From: a bacterium
Lineage (GTDB): Bacteria > Cyanobacteriota > Vampirovibrionia > Gastranaerophilales > Gastranaerophilaceae
DNA: 64,000 bases
Assembly (NCBI GenBank): GCA_017536545.1
Contig: JAFXHF010000015.1
Location: 85,691-149,690, forward strand
Direction of reading: 5' to 3'
Under the pieces are notes generated by a model, which saw only the letters and a program-made list of their open reading frames with translations, did no database searches and had not been told where the DNA came from. Shown here in pieces: positions 33,931-43,597 of this stretch; the first letter of the stretch is position 1, and each line of letters starts with the position of its first letter. The position numbers and the translations under genes are program-made.

Positions 33931-33972
33931 CTCCCTCACCCTATCCCTCTCCCCCTAAATGTGGCGAGGGTA
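33931..33972. repeat. CCCTC-rich imperfect inverted repeat
   Basis: CTCCCTCACCCTATCCCTC and a GGCGAGGG arm form an imperfect hairpin between ftsY and nusB. The CCCTCACCCT..CCCTCTCCCC motif resembles a short repeat seen in intergenic regions of many unrelated bacteria. Its role here is unclear. Confidence 0.45.
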
Positions 33973-33980
33973 TTAGTTCC

Positions 33981-34640
33981 CTATTTTAAGCCGTTGTCAA
34001 CGATAACTTTTGCTAATACACCGTTAATAAATGATGAGCTATCATCTGTTGAATATTTTTTAGCTAATTCAACAGCTTCATCAACAACAACTTTCATTGG
34101 AGTTTCTTTGATATATAGAAGTTCTGAAAGTGCTATTCTTAGGATATCTTTATCCATTTTTACAAGTCTTTCAAAGTCCCAGCCTGTTGAATATTTTTTG
34201 ATGATAGAATCGATTTCATCGTGATTTTTTTGGAAAGTTTCAGCAATTTGGATTGCGTAATTTTTAACTTCGCCTTGAGATTCAAGTGTTGTAAATTCTG
34301 CAATTTCAAGAGCTAATAACGCTTTTTCTGCAACTTCAATCATTTCTTCTACTCTTGCTGACATATCTGATGTCATTGGTAGAGGAACTGCAATGTTTGC
34401 TGCATCAAGTGGTCTATTTAAGTTGATTTCGTGTTCAGCTTCGTAATCATCAATTTTATTTTTCATATCGATTAAAGCACCCAATGATGTTTTTAAATCA
34501 TCACTTGCACTGCTTGAAAGAATTCTAACAGACTTAACGATAATATCGTCTAAGTTTTCTTTAGAATAGTTTGTAATTGTTTTATCAAATTGTGAAAATA
34601 AAATGAATGCTAATTCTCTTGATGCTCTACGGGCTTGCAT
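33981..34640 (-). CDS. nusB: Transcription antitermination factor NusB
   Basis: 219 aa, longer than the typical ~140-170. The NusB fold is clear at both ends: QARRASRELAFILFSQFD at the start and KMDKDILRIALSELLYIK...VVDEAVELAKKYSTDDSSSFINGVLAKV at the end. NusB with S10 supports rRNA antitermination. The extra length is an insertion of helical sequence between them (about residues 45-110). It is the first gene of the nusB-ftsY-M14 minus-strand group. Confidence 0.95.
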   Translation of the reverse strand: MQARRASRELAFILFSQFDKTITNYSKENLDDIIVKSVRILSSSASDDLKTSLGALIDMKNKIDDYEAEHEINLNRPLDAANIAVPLPMTSDMSARVEEMIEVAEKALLALEIAEFTTLESQGEVKNYAIQIAETFQKNHDEIDSIIKKYSTGWDFERLVKMDKDILRIALSELLYIKETPMKVVVDEAVELAKKYSTDDSSSFINGVLAKVIVDNGLK

Positions 34641-34721
34641 AATTTACCTCTTAATTTTTCATATCTTATATCTTGCCCTAAGAATATCATGAAAAATTTT
34701 CTACGACAAGAAATATTGTTC

Positions 34722-35702
34722 TTATTTTACATATCGAATACCATATTTTTTATATTTTTTGTAGCCACTTCTAATATTAGGTTCTTTTTGTTTTACATCT
34801 TTAGCAAGTTGTTTGAAACAAGCTTTTGTTTTAGACAATTTTTTATGTTCATATCCTGCTCCATATAATTTAGCGTTTGGTTTGTAGTAAAAAGAACATA
34901 TTCTTCCGTCGGTGTGTTTTAATTCTGCTATTGTATGGTTTATTTCGCACTGACCTTGGTTTACTAAATCTATGAGTTCATTGTATTTTTCAACTTGTTT
35001 TTCATAATTCTGTTCAAAGCTTTTTTTAAATTCACTTGAAATATCTTCTGGAATGTTTTTTTCTGGAGTTCTGTTTGGATTGAACTCAATGAATTGGATA
35101 CCTTTGCCGTTGTTAATCGGTTTTTTACAACGATATACTTTTTCAAAAGTTGTGTTGTTTACTTTTTCGACTTTGTAATCATTTATTGTTTTTATTTTTG
35201 GACTTGTTACTTTTTTATTTTCGGTAATAGAATCAATTACTTTTATTTCTGGGTATTTTGCTTCAATTTCTATCGCTAGTTTCTCTAAACAACCATTATC
35301 AATAGCCACAGGATAATTATCATAACCATACATTTTTGTGTATGTGATAGACATTTTTTCAGAAACTTCTTTTGTGTTTAAATCAAAATCTATAAAGCAA
35401 GTACTTTTTCCATATTCTTTGCTAACTCTAATCTTTGTCGTTTTTGTACATTTACCAGAATTGAGTAATTGTAAGCTATATTTATTGCTATTTTGGAGTC
35501 TTTCTATACATTTTAATTGAGATTTCTCATTTGGATAGAGTAATGGGTTTTTACAAAAATATTCTTGATAAACATTTCCAGGAATAATGACCTCTTTTTG
35601 GCCTTTATCTTCGCAAGTATAAAATTCCTCAAATGTAGCAGTTGCAAATGCTGGTAAAATTATTCCAATTACTATAAGAGTGGTCAAAATTACTTTTTTC
35701 AT
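34722..35702 (-). CDS. Secreted Cys-rich protein with an internal duplication
   Basis: 326 aa with a signal peptide (VILTTLIVIGIILPAFATA). Two halves resemble each other. TFEEFYTCEDKG aligns with TFEKVYRCKKPI. NSGKC...CFIDFDLN aligns with NQGQC...CSFYYKPN. NGCLEKLAIEIEAKYPEI aligns with KACFKQLAKDVKQKEPNI. Conserved cysteines suggest disulfide-bonded exported repeats. No family is recognised. Translation may be controlled by the 10-bp hairpin at 35700-35724, whose loop is the Shine-Dalgarno AGGAG. Confidence 0.75.
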   Translation of the reverse strand: MKKVILTTLIVIGIILPAFATATFEEFYTCEDKGQKEVIIPGNVYQEYFCKNPLLYPNEKSQLKCIERLQNSNKYSLQLLNSGKCTKTTKIRVSKEYGKSTCFIDFDLNTKEVSEKMSITYTKMYGYDNYPVAIDNGCLEKLAIEIEAKYPEIKVIDSITENKKVTSPKIKTINDYKVEKVNNTTFEKVYRCKKPINNGKGIQFIEFNPNRTPEKNIPEDISSEFKKSFEQNYEKQVEKYNELIDLVNQGQCEINHTIAELKHTDGRICSFYYKPNAKLYGAGYEHKKLSKTKACFKQLAKDVKQKEPNIRSGYKKYKKYGIRYVK

Positions 35703-35724
35703 ACAAGATCTCCTATCTTGTATG
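35700..35724 (-). promoter_or_regulatory. Start-codon hairpin with the Shine-Dalgarno in its loop
   Basis: On the minus strand CATACAAGAT-AGGAG-ATCTTGTATG: a perfect 10-bp stem whose loop is AGGAG and whose right arm ends in the start codon ATG. It could act as a translation switch. Confidence 0.7.
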
Positions 35725-35756
35725 AAATTATAACATTTTAAATACCCTTCGTAATC

Positions 35757-36332
35757 CTATTTATGTGTGAATTTATCAACAATTTTTTGTTTTGCTCCAA
35801 CAAATAAATTTTTATAAAACTCATAAAAATCTCTCACGTAGAATTTTATAATTTCAAGTCGGGATGCTTTTTCTGGACATTGGTTGATTTTGTCTGGTAA
35901 GGTTCCAAAATCTCTACAAATTGGTGGTCGTTTTTCATAAACGTTACATCTTCCAAAATCTGTTAAAAACGGACAATAATTTCTATAATTTTTAGCATCT
36001 TCAATAAGTGCCTTAACCTGTTCCATACTTTTTATTTCTAATTCTTCCATAACTTTTTGAGGAATACCCATAATTTTATTCCCATATTGGTCAAAACCAA
36101 CAAGCTGGACAGGATTTGGTGTTGTGTTATAAATTACAGAATTATATGTATCTCTAGGGTCATTTCTACCAATATTTACAGCAGAATAAATACTGCGTCT
36201 TAACTCTTGAGGATATTTTGGTAAAAAATCCTCAGGAAGTGGTGCGTCTTGGCAACATCTTGCTTTACATTTAGCTATAAAGCATTTACTTGGTTCTGTA
36301 AGGTATGTGGTTATTTTTTGTTTGATTTTCAT
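35757..36332 (-). CDS. YkgJ-family cysteine-cluster protein
   Basis: 191 aa with the YkgJ pattern of cysteines predicted to bind zinc or an Fe-S cluster: SKCFIAKCKARCCQDAP near the N-terminus, then NYCPFLTDFGRCNVYEKRPPICRDFG. The N-terminus is slightly extended and basic. Function of the family is not established. Its 3' end is 54 bp from the secreted Cys-rich gene on the same strand, and a strong bidirectional terminator separates it from rpsA upstream. Confidence 0.85.
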   Translation of the reverse strand: MKIKQKITTYLTEPSKCFIAKCKARCCQDAPLPEDFLPKYPQELRRSIYSAVNIGRNDPRDTYNSVIYNTTPNPVQLVGFDQYGNKIMGIPQKVMEELEIKSMEQVKALIEDAKNYRNYCPFLTDFGRCNVYEKRPPICRDFGTLPDKINQCPEKASRLEIIKFYVRDFYEFYKNLFVGAKQKIVDKFTHK

Positions 36333-36367
36333 AACTATTATAAATTAGAACATAATTAATTTTGCTA

Positions 36368-36405
36368 AAAAAAAAGAGATAAGCTATAAGCTTATCTCTT
36401 TTTGA
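36368..36405. terminator. Bidirectional terminator
   Basis: AAAAAGAGATAAGCT/AGCTTATCTCTTTTT stem with short loop, after rpsA. Confidence 0.9.
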
Positions 36406-36423
36406 TGACATCTGAATATAAAA

Positions 36424-37494
36424 CTATTCAGCAACTTCTTCTTTGTTGATGTCTTTAACGCTTAAAGCGATTCTGTGTTCTTGAGGAGTGAATTTTTTGA
36501 TTAACACTTCAACACTGTCACCAACTTTGAATTTGTTGAATGGGTTAACATTTTCTTCAGCCATTTCAGAAACTGGTAATAATGCTTCAACGCCTGGGAA
36601 GATGTTGATGAATGCACCAAAACCTGTAACTTTGTTTACAGTACCTGTAATTACTTGGCCTTCAGAGAATTGACCTTCGATTTGTTGCCATGGATCTTCG
36701 CCCATTCTTTTTAGAGATAATGAAATACGTTTTAGTTCGCTATCAATTTTAATGATTTTAACTTCTAAAGTTTCACCTAGAGAAATAACATCTGATGGAT
36801 GTTTAATTCTTTGCCATGAAATTTCAGAAATTGGAAGTAAACCATCGATACCGTTGATATCAACGAAAGCACCGAAGTCAGCGATTCTAACAACTTCACC
36901 TTTAACGATTTGATCTTCAGCAAGTTCTGAAAGAATGTTATCAACAACTTGATCTCTTTGTTCAGCAACAGCTTGTCTTTGAGAAAGGATAAGTTTGTTT
37001 TTCTTAGGATCAGCTTCAAGAACTTTAACTTCGATTTTTTGATCTAATAGACCGTCAAATGGAGTGCCAGTTCTTAATTGAGATGATGGGATGAAACCTT
37101 TAAGATCAGCTACATCAACTAATACACCACCTTTAACAACTGAAACAACTTTTGCAAGGATTGTATCGCCTTGAACTTTAGCATCGTTAAGTTGAGCCCA
37201 AGCTTGAGCGAATGCAAGTCTTTTAAGTGATAATAACATACCATCTTCATCGTGTTCTTCTTTTAATACGTAAAATTCTTTTACGTCGCCGATTTCTAAT
37301 GGAGCTGCTTCTTCAGCTGAAGAAATTTCTTTGTTTGGTAAATAAGCTTCAGTTTTAGCACCACGAACGCTGATTAGGTAACCATCTTGGTCTTTTCTTA
37401 AAACAGTACCTTCAACGATGTCTGCTACTGAATGTCCGTTTGAAAAACTTTCTTCTAATAGTTTTTCGAATTCATCTAACATTACTTGTGTCAT
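36424..37494 (-). CDS. rpsA: 30S ribosomal protein S1
   Basis: 356 aa with four S1 RNA-binding domains. Their signature cores are DGYLISVRGAKTEAYLP, GGVLVDVADLKGFIP, FGAFVDINGIDGLLP and FGAFINIFPGVEALLP. It is shorter than the six-domain E. coli protein and similar to plastid/Gram-positive-type S1. I use the ATG at 37494 (AAGGAG site) rather than the longer in-frame start at 37527. It lies directly after ispH in the same orientation. Confidence 0.95.
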   Translation of the reverse strand: MTQVMLDEFEKLLEESFSNGHSVADIVEGTVLRKDQDGYLISVRGAKTEAYLPNKEISSAEEAAPLEIGDVKEFYVLKEEHDEDGMLLSLKRLAFAQAWAQLNDAKVQGDTILAKVVSVVKGGVLVDVADLKGFIPSSQLRTGTPFDGLLDQKIEVKVLEADPKKNKLILSQRQAVAEQRDQVVDNILSELAEDQIVKGEVVRIADFGAFVDINGIDGLLPISEISWQRIKHPSDVISLGETLEVKIIKIDSELKRISLSLKRMGEDPWQQIEGQFSEGQVITGTVNKVTGFGAFINIFPGVEALLPVSEMAEENVNPFNKFKVGDSVEVLIKKFTPQEHRIALSVKDINKEEVAE

Positions 37495-37498
37495 TTTT

Positions 37499-38371
37499 TT
37501 ATTCTCCTTTTCTTTGTATATTTTCAATGACTTTGTTTATCAAGTTTTGAGGGGTTGATGCTCCTGCAGTGATTGAAATTCTTTGAGATTTTTCAATCAA
37601 ATCTTCGTATCCATCTAACTCTTCACTAGTTTCAATATGAATTGTTGATGTTATATCTTTTAAAATTTCTGCTAAATGTGTTGTGTTTGCACTTTTTTTA
37701 GAGCCAACAACAATCATTAAATCACTTTCTTTTGCTAATTCTTTTGCTTCAGCTTGGCGTTTTGCGGTGCTTTGGCAAATAGTATTAGCAATATGTAGTT
37801 CTTTTGAGATAGGTGTTAAGTAAGCAACAATTTCGTTTAAATTCGAAATCATTTGAGTTGTTTGGACAACAACACCAATTTTCTTATGGTTTTTAAGTTC
37901 TTCTTCATAAACTTTTAACTGTTCAGAAGAATCTGCAACAAGAACATTTTTGCTGAATTGTTCCGCATTTGCTTTAATTGCAACAACTTCTGGATGTTGA
38001 GCTTTTCCAACAATTACAACGTAAAAGTCATTTTGTGCAAATTCAATAGCTTTTTGCTGAACTTTTTTTACATCAGGGCAAGTTAAATCGTAAACTTCGT
38101 AGCCAGCTTTTTCAATTGATTCAAAGACTTCAGGACTTTCGCCATGACTTCTTACAACACAAATTCCATCACCTTTTTCTGGTAATTCACTTAAAGATTT
38201 GATGCCAAGAGCGTCTAATTCTTCAATTACGTGTGAATTGTGAATAAGTTCACCAAGCACACAAATATTACGCTCAGGGTTTTCAGCTTTTAAGTTTTTT
38301 ACAGTATCAACGGCTCTTTTTACGCCGTAACAAAAGCCTGCAAATTTTGCTAATTTAATATCTTTCGGCAA
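37499..38371 (-). CDS. ispH: 4-hydroxy-3-methylbut-2-enyl diphosphate reductase
   Basis: 290 aa. Last step of the MEP pathway, making IPP and DMAPP with a [4Fe-4S] cluster. The three cluster cysteines are in AGFCYGVKRA, DLTCPDVKKV and ANTICQSTAK; the GELIHNSHV active-site motif is present. The start is TTG, chosen because it begins the conserved sequence. It is followed 4 bp later by rpsA, an arrangement that is fused into one protein in some clostridia. Confidence 0.95.
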   Translation of the reverse strand: MPKDIKLAKFAGFCYGVKRAVDTVKNLKAENPERNICVLGELIHNSHVIEELDALGIKSLSELPEKGDGICVVRSHGESPEVFESIEKAGYEVYDLTCPDVKKVQQKAIEFAQNDFYVVIVGKAQHPEVVAIKANAEQFSKNVLVADSSEQLKVYEEELKNHKKIGVVVQTTQMISNLNEIVAYLTPISKELHIANTICQSTAKRQAEAKELAKESDLMIVVGSKKSANTTHLAEILKDITSTIHIETSEELDGYEDLIEKSQRISITAGASTPQNLINKVIENIQRKGE

Positions 38372-38435
38372 TTTGTAATTGTCTTCTTTCTATAGAACTC
38401 GCAAGAAAAATCTTGCTGTAAGGCCATTACAACAT

Positions 38436-38470
38436 AAAAGCATTTAATTGTCAATGAATTAAATGCTTTT
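38436..38470. terminator. Bidirectional terminator
   Basis: AAAAGCATTTAATT/AATTAAATGCTTTT perfect stem overlapping the stop of the 1,421-aa gene. Confidence 0.9.
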
Positions 38471-41400
38471 AGCCTCTGATATTAAATCCGTTAGGGTTGT
38501 ATTTTTTCTTTATTGGCTGTCCGATTTTTACTCTGTTTGAGCCGAAGTTTAAACCGTCATCTTCAGCTTGTTCTTCTAGGGCTGCCATTGTAAATGCTAC
38601 TTTTGGTGCTTGTTTATTGTATTTCATCAACCATTCTTGTGAACCAGGAACAAGAACTTCATCGTTCATACCAATTGGAGCACCAGTTTTGTCTTTTTTA
38701 GGTTTAGGATCAACAACTCTAAAGCCTTCTTCAACGTTGTTGCTGATTCCTGCAAATGTTGTGCCTTGGCTTGTGATTACTCTACCGTCGTTAAGAACTT
38801 TTGTAGTTTCACCAGCTTTGAATTTAGTTTGAGGATTGTCAACAGGTTCGCTATCAGCTTTTTGACTTGTTTTATTTTGAGTTTGTTGTTGAGCTTGTTG
38901 TGGTTGAAGTTGCTGAGATTGTTGTACTGGATTTTGAGCAAAACCAAAACCTTGAGTAGTACCTGTTTGAATTTGATCTTGAGCGATAGGGTTTGTATGA
39001 ACTGATTGTTCTTCTACATCAACTTTTGTAGTTTCAACTTCAGGTTTAATACCCATTGCTTTATTTCTCATCTCAATAAGTTTTTCTCTTTCGTCAAACG
39101 GTAAGTATTTTAAGAAGTTTGCGAAATTAGTTTGAGTCATTGAGTATATGTTTTTAGAAACATATGTGAAAATGATTTCGTGATCAACGCTTTCAAGAGT
39201 AGTGATTAAGTTTTTGTCTAACAATTCAAGAACATCAGAAGCTGGTAGCATACCAATTAACTCGTTTTTAAGAGTTGTACTTGTTGTGCGTAATAAAATT
39301 TGTTTGATTACGTCTGTATTGCCAGCTTTGCTGTTTAAGAATGCTCTGATATTTCCAGTTGAACCACCTCTAGCTAGGTTGTCAATGAATTTTTGGTGAA
39401 CTTTTGAACCCAAAGCAGAAAGTAAGATGTCATAAACTTCGCTAATTGAATCAGCATTAGAAAGTTTTGTTAATACTTCTTCTCTTTTAGTTGGGTTAGC
39501 TTCCATATATTCTTCTAAAGCTTCAGATGCAGCGATTTCTTTTAATTCGCTGATAACTTCATCTGTTAATTTTAATTCTTGTTTAAGCTCCCATTCTGCG
39601 ATAGATTCATCAATTTTAGCTTTTACTTCAGCAACATTTTCTAACGCAAGGTCTTTCATTTGTTGACTTGCTGCAACTTGAGCTTGCTGAGCTTGTTCTT
39701 TGATTTTTGAAGTATCTACGCTTGGTGTAGATGTAGTTTTTGAAATAGGTTCAGATGTTGTAGTGTGACGTAAACCATTTTCAATTATTGATTGAGTAAT
39801 ATCAAGGTTGCTTGATGTATAAGTTCTACCTACAACTGGAGTTGTATAATCAACAGTTGAGCTTGTAGATGCTTGATATACATTATTGTATGTTTCTTGA
39901 GTTGTAGTAGTAGTTGTTGTTGAACTTGTAGTTGTAGTAGTTGTTGTTGAATTTGTTTGGTGGTAAGTGTTACTACTATTAGATGAAGTTGTTGGAGTGT
40001 ATGTATCAGCTTCAGGGTAGTAAGAATTTGAAGCTGGAGCTGAGCTGTTTCTTGTTTGTTCAGAAATTTGACCAGTAGTTAAAGCTGCTTGGATAGTTTG
40101 TTGAACTTCTGGTGGGTAATTTTGAGCAGCTTCAGTGATTGCAGAATTGTATTGATTTCTCAAGTTTTGATCAGTAATAGATTGTCCACCTGCAGCAGCA
40201 CCTTCTGTCAATGCAGCATTACCAAGACTTGCTAAGCCTTTACCTAATTCTATTTTGTCTTCATCATTTTCGGTATAAGTGGTTAACCTTTGACCATATT
40301 CACTAATGCTTTTTTGATTGATATCATCTCTTTCGGTTAAAGCTTTAGCAATAGTTGTGTTTTCTTCTACTGAATAGTGGGTTGCGTTACCTTTAGCTAC
40401 AGTATCTTTATCCGCATCGCTACCTGTAGCCAAAGTGTTTCCTGTAATTTCTGCACCTGTGTCTACGTTGATGTCATCCCATTTTTGGTAACTTTGTAAG
40501 ACCCAAGTTCTAATCTCTGGGTTAGTGCAGGCTTGGATTGTCTCTGGTAAAGTTTCATTATTAGCTCTTGTTAAATTGTCAACTTGAACCTCTGCTGATT
40601 GTATAATTTTGCTGTTAAACCACTCATCATCATAGCCCAAAGCTAGTGCAACTCGTCGAGCTACGTCTTGTTGGCATCTTCTAATCTTTTCATCAGCAGT
40701 TCCATTTGCTTCTTGGTAATCGTTTTTTAACTGGATCTCAAGCTCTTCAGGAGATAGTTTTCTATAGTCGTCGAGATCAACTTTTTGAAACATTTCTTCA
40801 ACAATCTCTTGACGACTTTGAACAGCAGAAATTTGATGGTTGAATATTTGTTCGACACCTTTACTAATTCCGTTATATGCATTATCAATGCCTACAGGAC
40901 TGTCTAAACGTTTTGAAAGTCTTAATTTTTCCTTTTCTAAAGTTTCATTTAGAGTGTGTCCTTCTGCTTCATATCTTAGAATTGCGTTATAAACGTCTCT
41001 ACCTGTATCGAATCTTGCATCTGGATATTCTCTATAAAGAGCATTCATATCTGTAGCTATTTGATATTGTTGTTGAATTAGCTCTCTATCTGCAGAACTT
41101 AAATTTGGATCTTCAAGTCTATTTCTTGCTTGTTCGAGAATGATATCATTTTTTGTTCTATTGCTAATCTTAAATTTACCATTAGTTAAATCTTTGTTTA
41201 ATTGTTCTGGTTTTTCATCTGCATAGTGTTCCAATATTAATGTAGCTCTAATTGATAGGTCATCGAACTGTTTTTCTGAAGTTTTAGCATTTATTCGTAT
41301 ACCTGTTGTTTGATAGATTACATGAGTCGTAAATTCTTCAATTTTCTTGTCCTTTTCTTCGTCAGAAAGGCCAGTAAGTTCTCCTGTTTCTATTAAATAA

Positions 41401-42734
41401 TTTTGACATATTGATGTCAATTTGTATGAGTAGTCAACTTCAGTATTGTCTTGTTTATTAAATGAACCTAAAATATTTAATAAAATTTCGTTATCTTGCT
41501 CTTTTAAAACTTCATTTAATCTTTCAGGAGACATTTCGATTAACTCATCAATAGAGATATTGTGTTTATTTGCATATTGCAAAAGACGACGCATTTGTTC
41601 GGTTACTCTAGGACGCTTTTCATTTTTTTTAGTCCCTAGTGTATCCATAGCTAGTTTTGATAATGAGTCTTGTAATTCTTCAATTCTTTGGTTTTGTTTT
41701 CTGTTTTTTAAATTTCCAAAATCAGGATCATTTTTTTCTAAGAATTCTCTAATCAATTCTTCTTGTTTCTCGTTTTGAATTGATTTTTTTTCATCATCTG
41801 ATCGTTTAATGTTTCTAAATATATCTGTGTCATTGTCAGTGCTTGTCTCAGCTTGCTCTTTAGGTTTACCTGCTCTCATTTCACTAGTTGTTATTTGTAG
41901 TTCTCTTATTTGTTCTTCTAGTTCAGTAAGTTTTTCTCCATAAGTAAATTTTTTTAATATGTCAGATATTAGTATGTCAGGGTCTACATCATTTTGGTTG
42001 GTTTGTTTTGCATATTCTGATATTGCGGCTTCTAATTCTTTTTCTTTAGCTTGAAGTTTTTCGTCAAGAGTTGGTTCATGTTCTAATTGAGGAACTTCTG
42101 TGTTTTCTGAAGTTTTAGCTACTTCTGTATTGTTGTTAGCGTTGTATAGATTTAAAATTTGTTGTTCTTCTTCAGTTAGTTGAGTGTTTTCAACTTGTTT
42201 TGATTTGATGTGAGAAATAATTTCATCAATGCTTGCTCCAAGTTTATTTTTCTCAGCATATTGTAGTGCCAAAGTTTCTAAATCTTGGCTATTAGTATCG
42301 TTTGTAGCTGCTTCTTCTGGTGTAGCTTCAGTAGTTTGTTCAACTGTAGCTGACTCACTAGCAGTTTTTAATTCAGTGTTTAGTGTGTTTTCATCTATTG
42401 TTTTAGCAAGTGTTTGGGTAACTTCAGCTTGTTCTTCTGCAGGTAGAGTATTTATAGCTTCTGCAAAATATTTAGCTAAGTCTTTTTCTGGCAAACCAGC
42501 TAAGTCAGGGAATTGCTGTTTTAATAATTCTAATTTTTGGTCATCTGGACATTTTTTGAATTCTCCAGATTTTATGAATTCAAGCACTTTAGCTTGTTTT
42601 TCTTCTGGAGTCATTGTACCAGTTTTCATATCAATAGGTTGGCTAGAAGAAGACGCAGAAGTACCAGCTGCTGGATTGTTTCCAGTTGCTTGTACTTGTT
42701 CTTGTTGTCTTAGTTTACTTACGTCTAAAGCCAT
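38469..42734 (-). CDS. Very large Gln/Thr/Ser-rich protein (1,421 aa)
   Basis: No homologous family is recognised. There is no signal peptide. The N-terminal ~700 residues are acidic and helical (LEKDLAKYF; TEEEQQILNLYN; DDEKKSIQNEKQEELIREFLE). Around residues 905-950 there is an almost pure Thr/Ser tract (SSTTTTTTTQETYN). The C-terminal part has helical repeats (ALEEYMEANPTKREEVLTKL) and a Gln-rich stretch (QQSQQLQPQQAQQQTQN), then a KIGQPIKKKYNPNGFNI tail. The composition suggests a structural or surface-associated protein. It is near a FliK-like Gln-rich protein. Confidence 0.75.
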   Translation of the reverse strand: MALDVSKLRQQEQVQATGNNPAAGTSASSSSQPIDMKTGTMTPEEKQAKVLEFIKSGEFKKCPDDQKLELLKQQFPDLAGLPEKDLAKYFAEAINTLPAEEQAEVTQTLAKTIDENTLNTELKTASESATVEQTTEATPEEAATNDTNSQDLETLALQYAEKNKLGASIDEIISHIKSKQVENTQLTEEEQQILNLYNANNNTEVAKTSENTEVPQLEHEPTLDEKLQAKEKELEAAISEYAKQTNQNDVDPDILISDILKKFTYGEKLTELEEQIRELQITTSEMRAGKPKEQAETSTDNDTDIFRNIKRSDDEKKSIQNEKQEELIREFLEKNDPDFGNLKNRKQNQRIEELQDSLSKLAMDTLGTKKNEKRPRVTEQMRRLLQYANKHNISIDELIEMSPERLNEVLKEQDNEILLNILGSFNKQDNTEVDYSYKLTSICQNYLIETGELTGLSDEEKDKKIEEFTTHVIYQTTGIRINAKTSEKQFDDLSIRATLILEHYADEKPEQLNKDLTNGKFKISNRTKNDIILEQARNRLEDPNLSSADRELIQQQYQIATDMNALYREYPDARFDTGRDVYNAILRYEAEGHTLNETLEKEKLRLSKRLDSPVGIDNAYNGISKGVEQIFNHQISAVQSRQEIVEEMFQKVDLDDYRKLSPEELEIQLKNDYQEANGTADEKIRRCQQDVARRVALALGYDDEWFNSKIIQSAEVQVDNLTRANNETLPETIQACTNPEIRTWVLQSYQKWDDINVDTGAEITGNTLATGSDADKDTVAKGNATHYSVEENTTIAKALTERDDINQKSISEYGQRLTTYTENDEDKIELGKGLASLGNAALTEGAAAGGQSITDQNLRNQYNSAITEAAQNYPPEVQQTIQAALTTGQISEQTRNSSAPASNSYYPEADTYTPTTSSNSSNTYHQTNSTTTTTTTSSTTTTTTTQETYNNVYQASTSSTVDYTTPVVGRTYTSSNLDITQSIIENGLRHTTTSEPISKTTSTPSVDTSKIKEQAQQAQVAASQQMKDLALENVAEVKAKIDESIAEWELKQELKLTDEVISELKEIAASEALEEYMEANPTKREEVLTKLSNADSISEVYDILLSALGSKVHQKFIDNLARGGSTGNIRAFLNSKAGNTDVIKQILLRTTSTTLKNELIGMLPASDVLELLDKNLITTLESVDHEIIFTYVSKNIYSMTQTNFANFLKYLPFDEREKLIEMRNKAMGIKPEVETTKVDVEEQSVHTNPIAQDQIQTGTTQGFGFAQNPVQQSQQLQPQQAQQQTQNKTSQKADSEPVDNPQTKFKAGETTKVLNDGRVITSQGTTFAGISNNVEEGFRVVDPKPKKDKTGAPIGMNDEVLVPGSQEWLMKYNKQAPKVAFTMAALEEQAEDDGLNFGSNRVKIGQPIKKKYNPNGFNIRG

Positions 42735-42810
42735 AATTGTTCCTAATTAATAGTTCACTACTCGTTTTATCGGACTTTTTCTATCATGACTTTAATTATT
42801 GTTACAAAAC

Positions 42811-43524
42811 TTAATCGATTATACTTATAACTTTAAATTCTTCCAATGCAGAACTTGTTGTTTCTGAAAATTTAATATTAGTACTATTGCCCCATTTTGT
42901 ATCTTCTGCAAGTAAGTCAATAATAAGTTGGGCTGATGTATCATCAATACGATGTTCTGCGGATGTTAGTACAAGTTTTCCTTCTTTGTTATAAAAACTT
43001 TCAAGAATTTTAATGCCACAAAATTCTTTTCCTGCACCTAAATCATGATAAATAAGTTTGTTGATTACTGGTGGATCATCATCAGGTTTTAAATTTTCGC
43101 CAACTATTTTTATTGAATGAACATTATTAAAGGTATTGTTTTTATCTATTGAAGTAAATACAAAATAAACATTACGTCCGCCCATTTTACCTTTATGGAT
43201 GTGGTGAATTTTTTCGTCTCTAAGGTCCTTATTGTTTCGTAAAGCAAGGTCTAACTTAGAGTTATCGTGTTGTACTGTTTGTGAATAAGCATACGCTTTT
43301 GGTGCAACAGAATTTGCTTGTGCAAGAACTTCTGTTAAATGTTCGCTATCAATTGGAACAAATTGTGCTGGTTGTTTGCCCTCTACCATTGGTGCCATTG
43401 TAAGCATAACGATTACTGGAACGCTTGCTAACGGATTTGCTTTATGTGAATTCTTATCTTTTTTACCTGTGAATGTGTATTGGTTAGCGTTTACGCTAAC
43501 ACCGTTAATAGGTAATACTGCCAT
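42811..43524 (-). CDS. Uncharacterised 237-aa protein with N-terminal F-T-G tag
   Basis: No family recognised. It opens with ANQYTFTGKKDK (FTG 18-20), then a hydrophobic stretch (PLASVPVIVMLTMAPMV). A polar region with KAYAYSQTVQHDN and a beta-rich C-terminal half follow (GRNVYFVFTSID; KLVLTSAEHRIDDTSAQLI). The tag plus short hydrophobic segment may be a targeting signal; this is inference. A promoter with a 7-bp inverted repeat downstream of it lies upstream (43557-43626). Confidence 0.75.
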   Translation of the reverse strand: MAVLPINGVSVNANQYTFTGKKDKNSHKANPLASVPVIVMLTMAPMVEGKQPAQFVPIDSEHLTEVLAQANSVAPKAYAYSQTVQHDNSKLDLALRNNKDLRDEKIHHIHKGKMGGRNVYFVFTSIDKNNTFNNVHSIKIVGENLKPDDDPPVINKLIYHDLGAGKEFCGIKILESFYNKEGKLVLTSAEHRIDDTSAQLIIDLLAEDTKWGNSTNIKFSETTSSALEEFKVISIID

Positions 43525-43556
43525 ACTAACACCCCTTTTTTGTATTCAAATTTATT

Positions 43557-43574
43557 GGGTTAACCCCTTAACCC
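43557..43574. promoter_or_regulatory. Palindrome downstream of the promoter of the F-T-G-tagged gene
   Basis: GGGTTAA-CCCC-TTAACCC, a perfect 7-bp inverted repeat within the 5' leader of the 237-aa gene. It could be an operator or a leader hairpin. Confidence 0.5.
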
Positions 43575-43597
43575 CAAGTCTAACTCTTTTCGCTACG

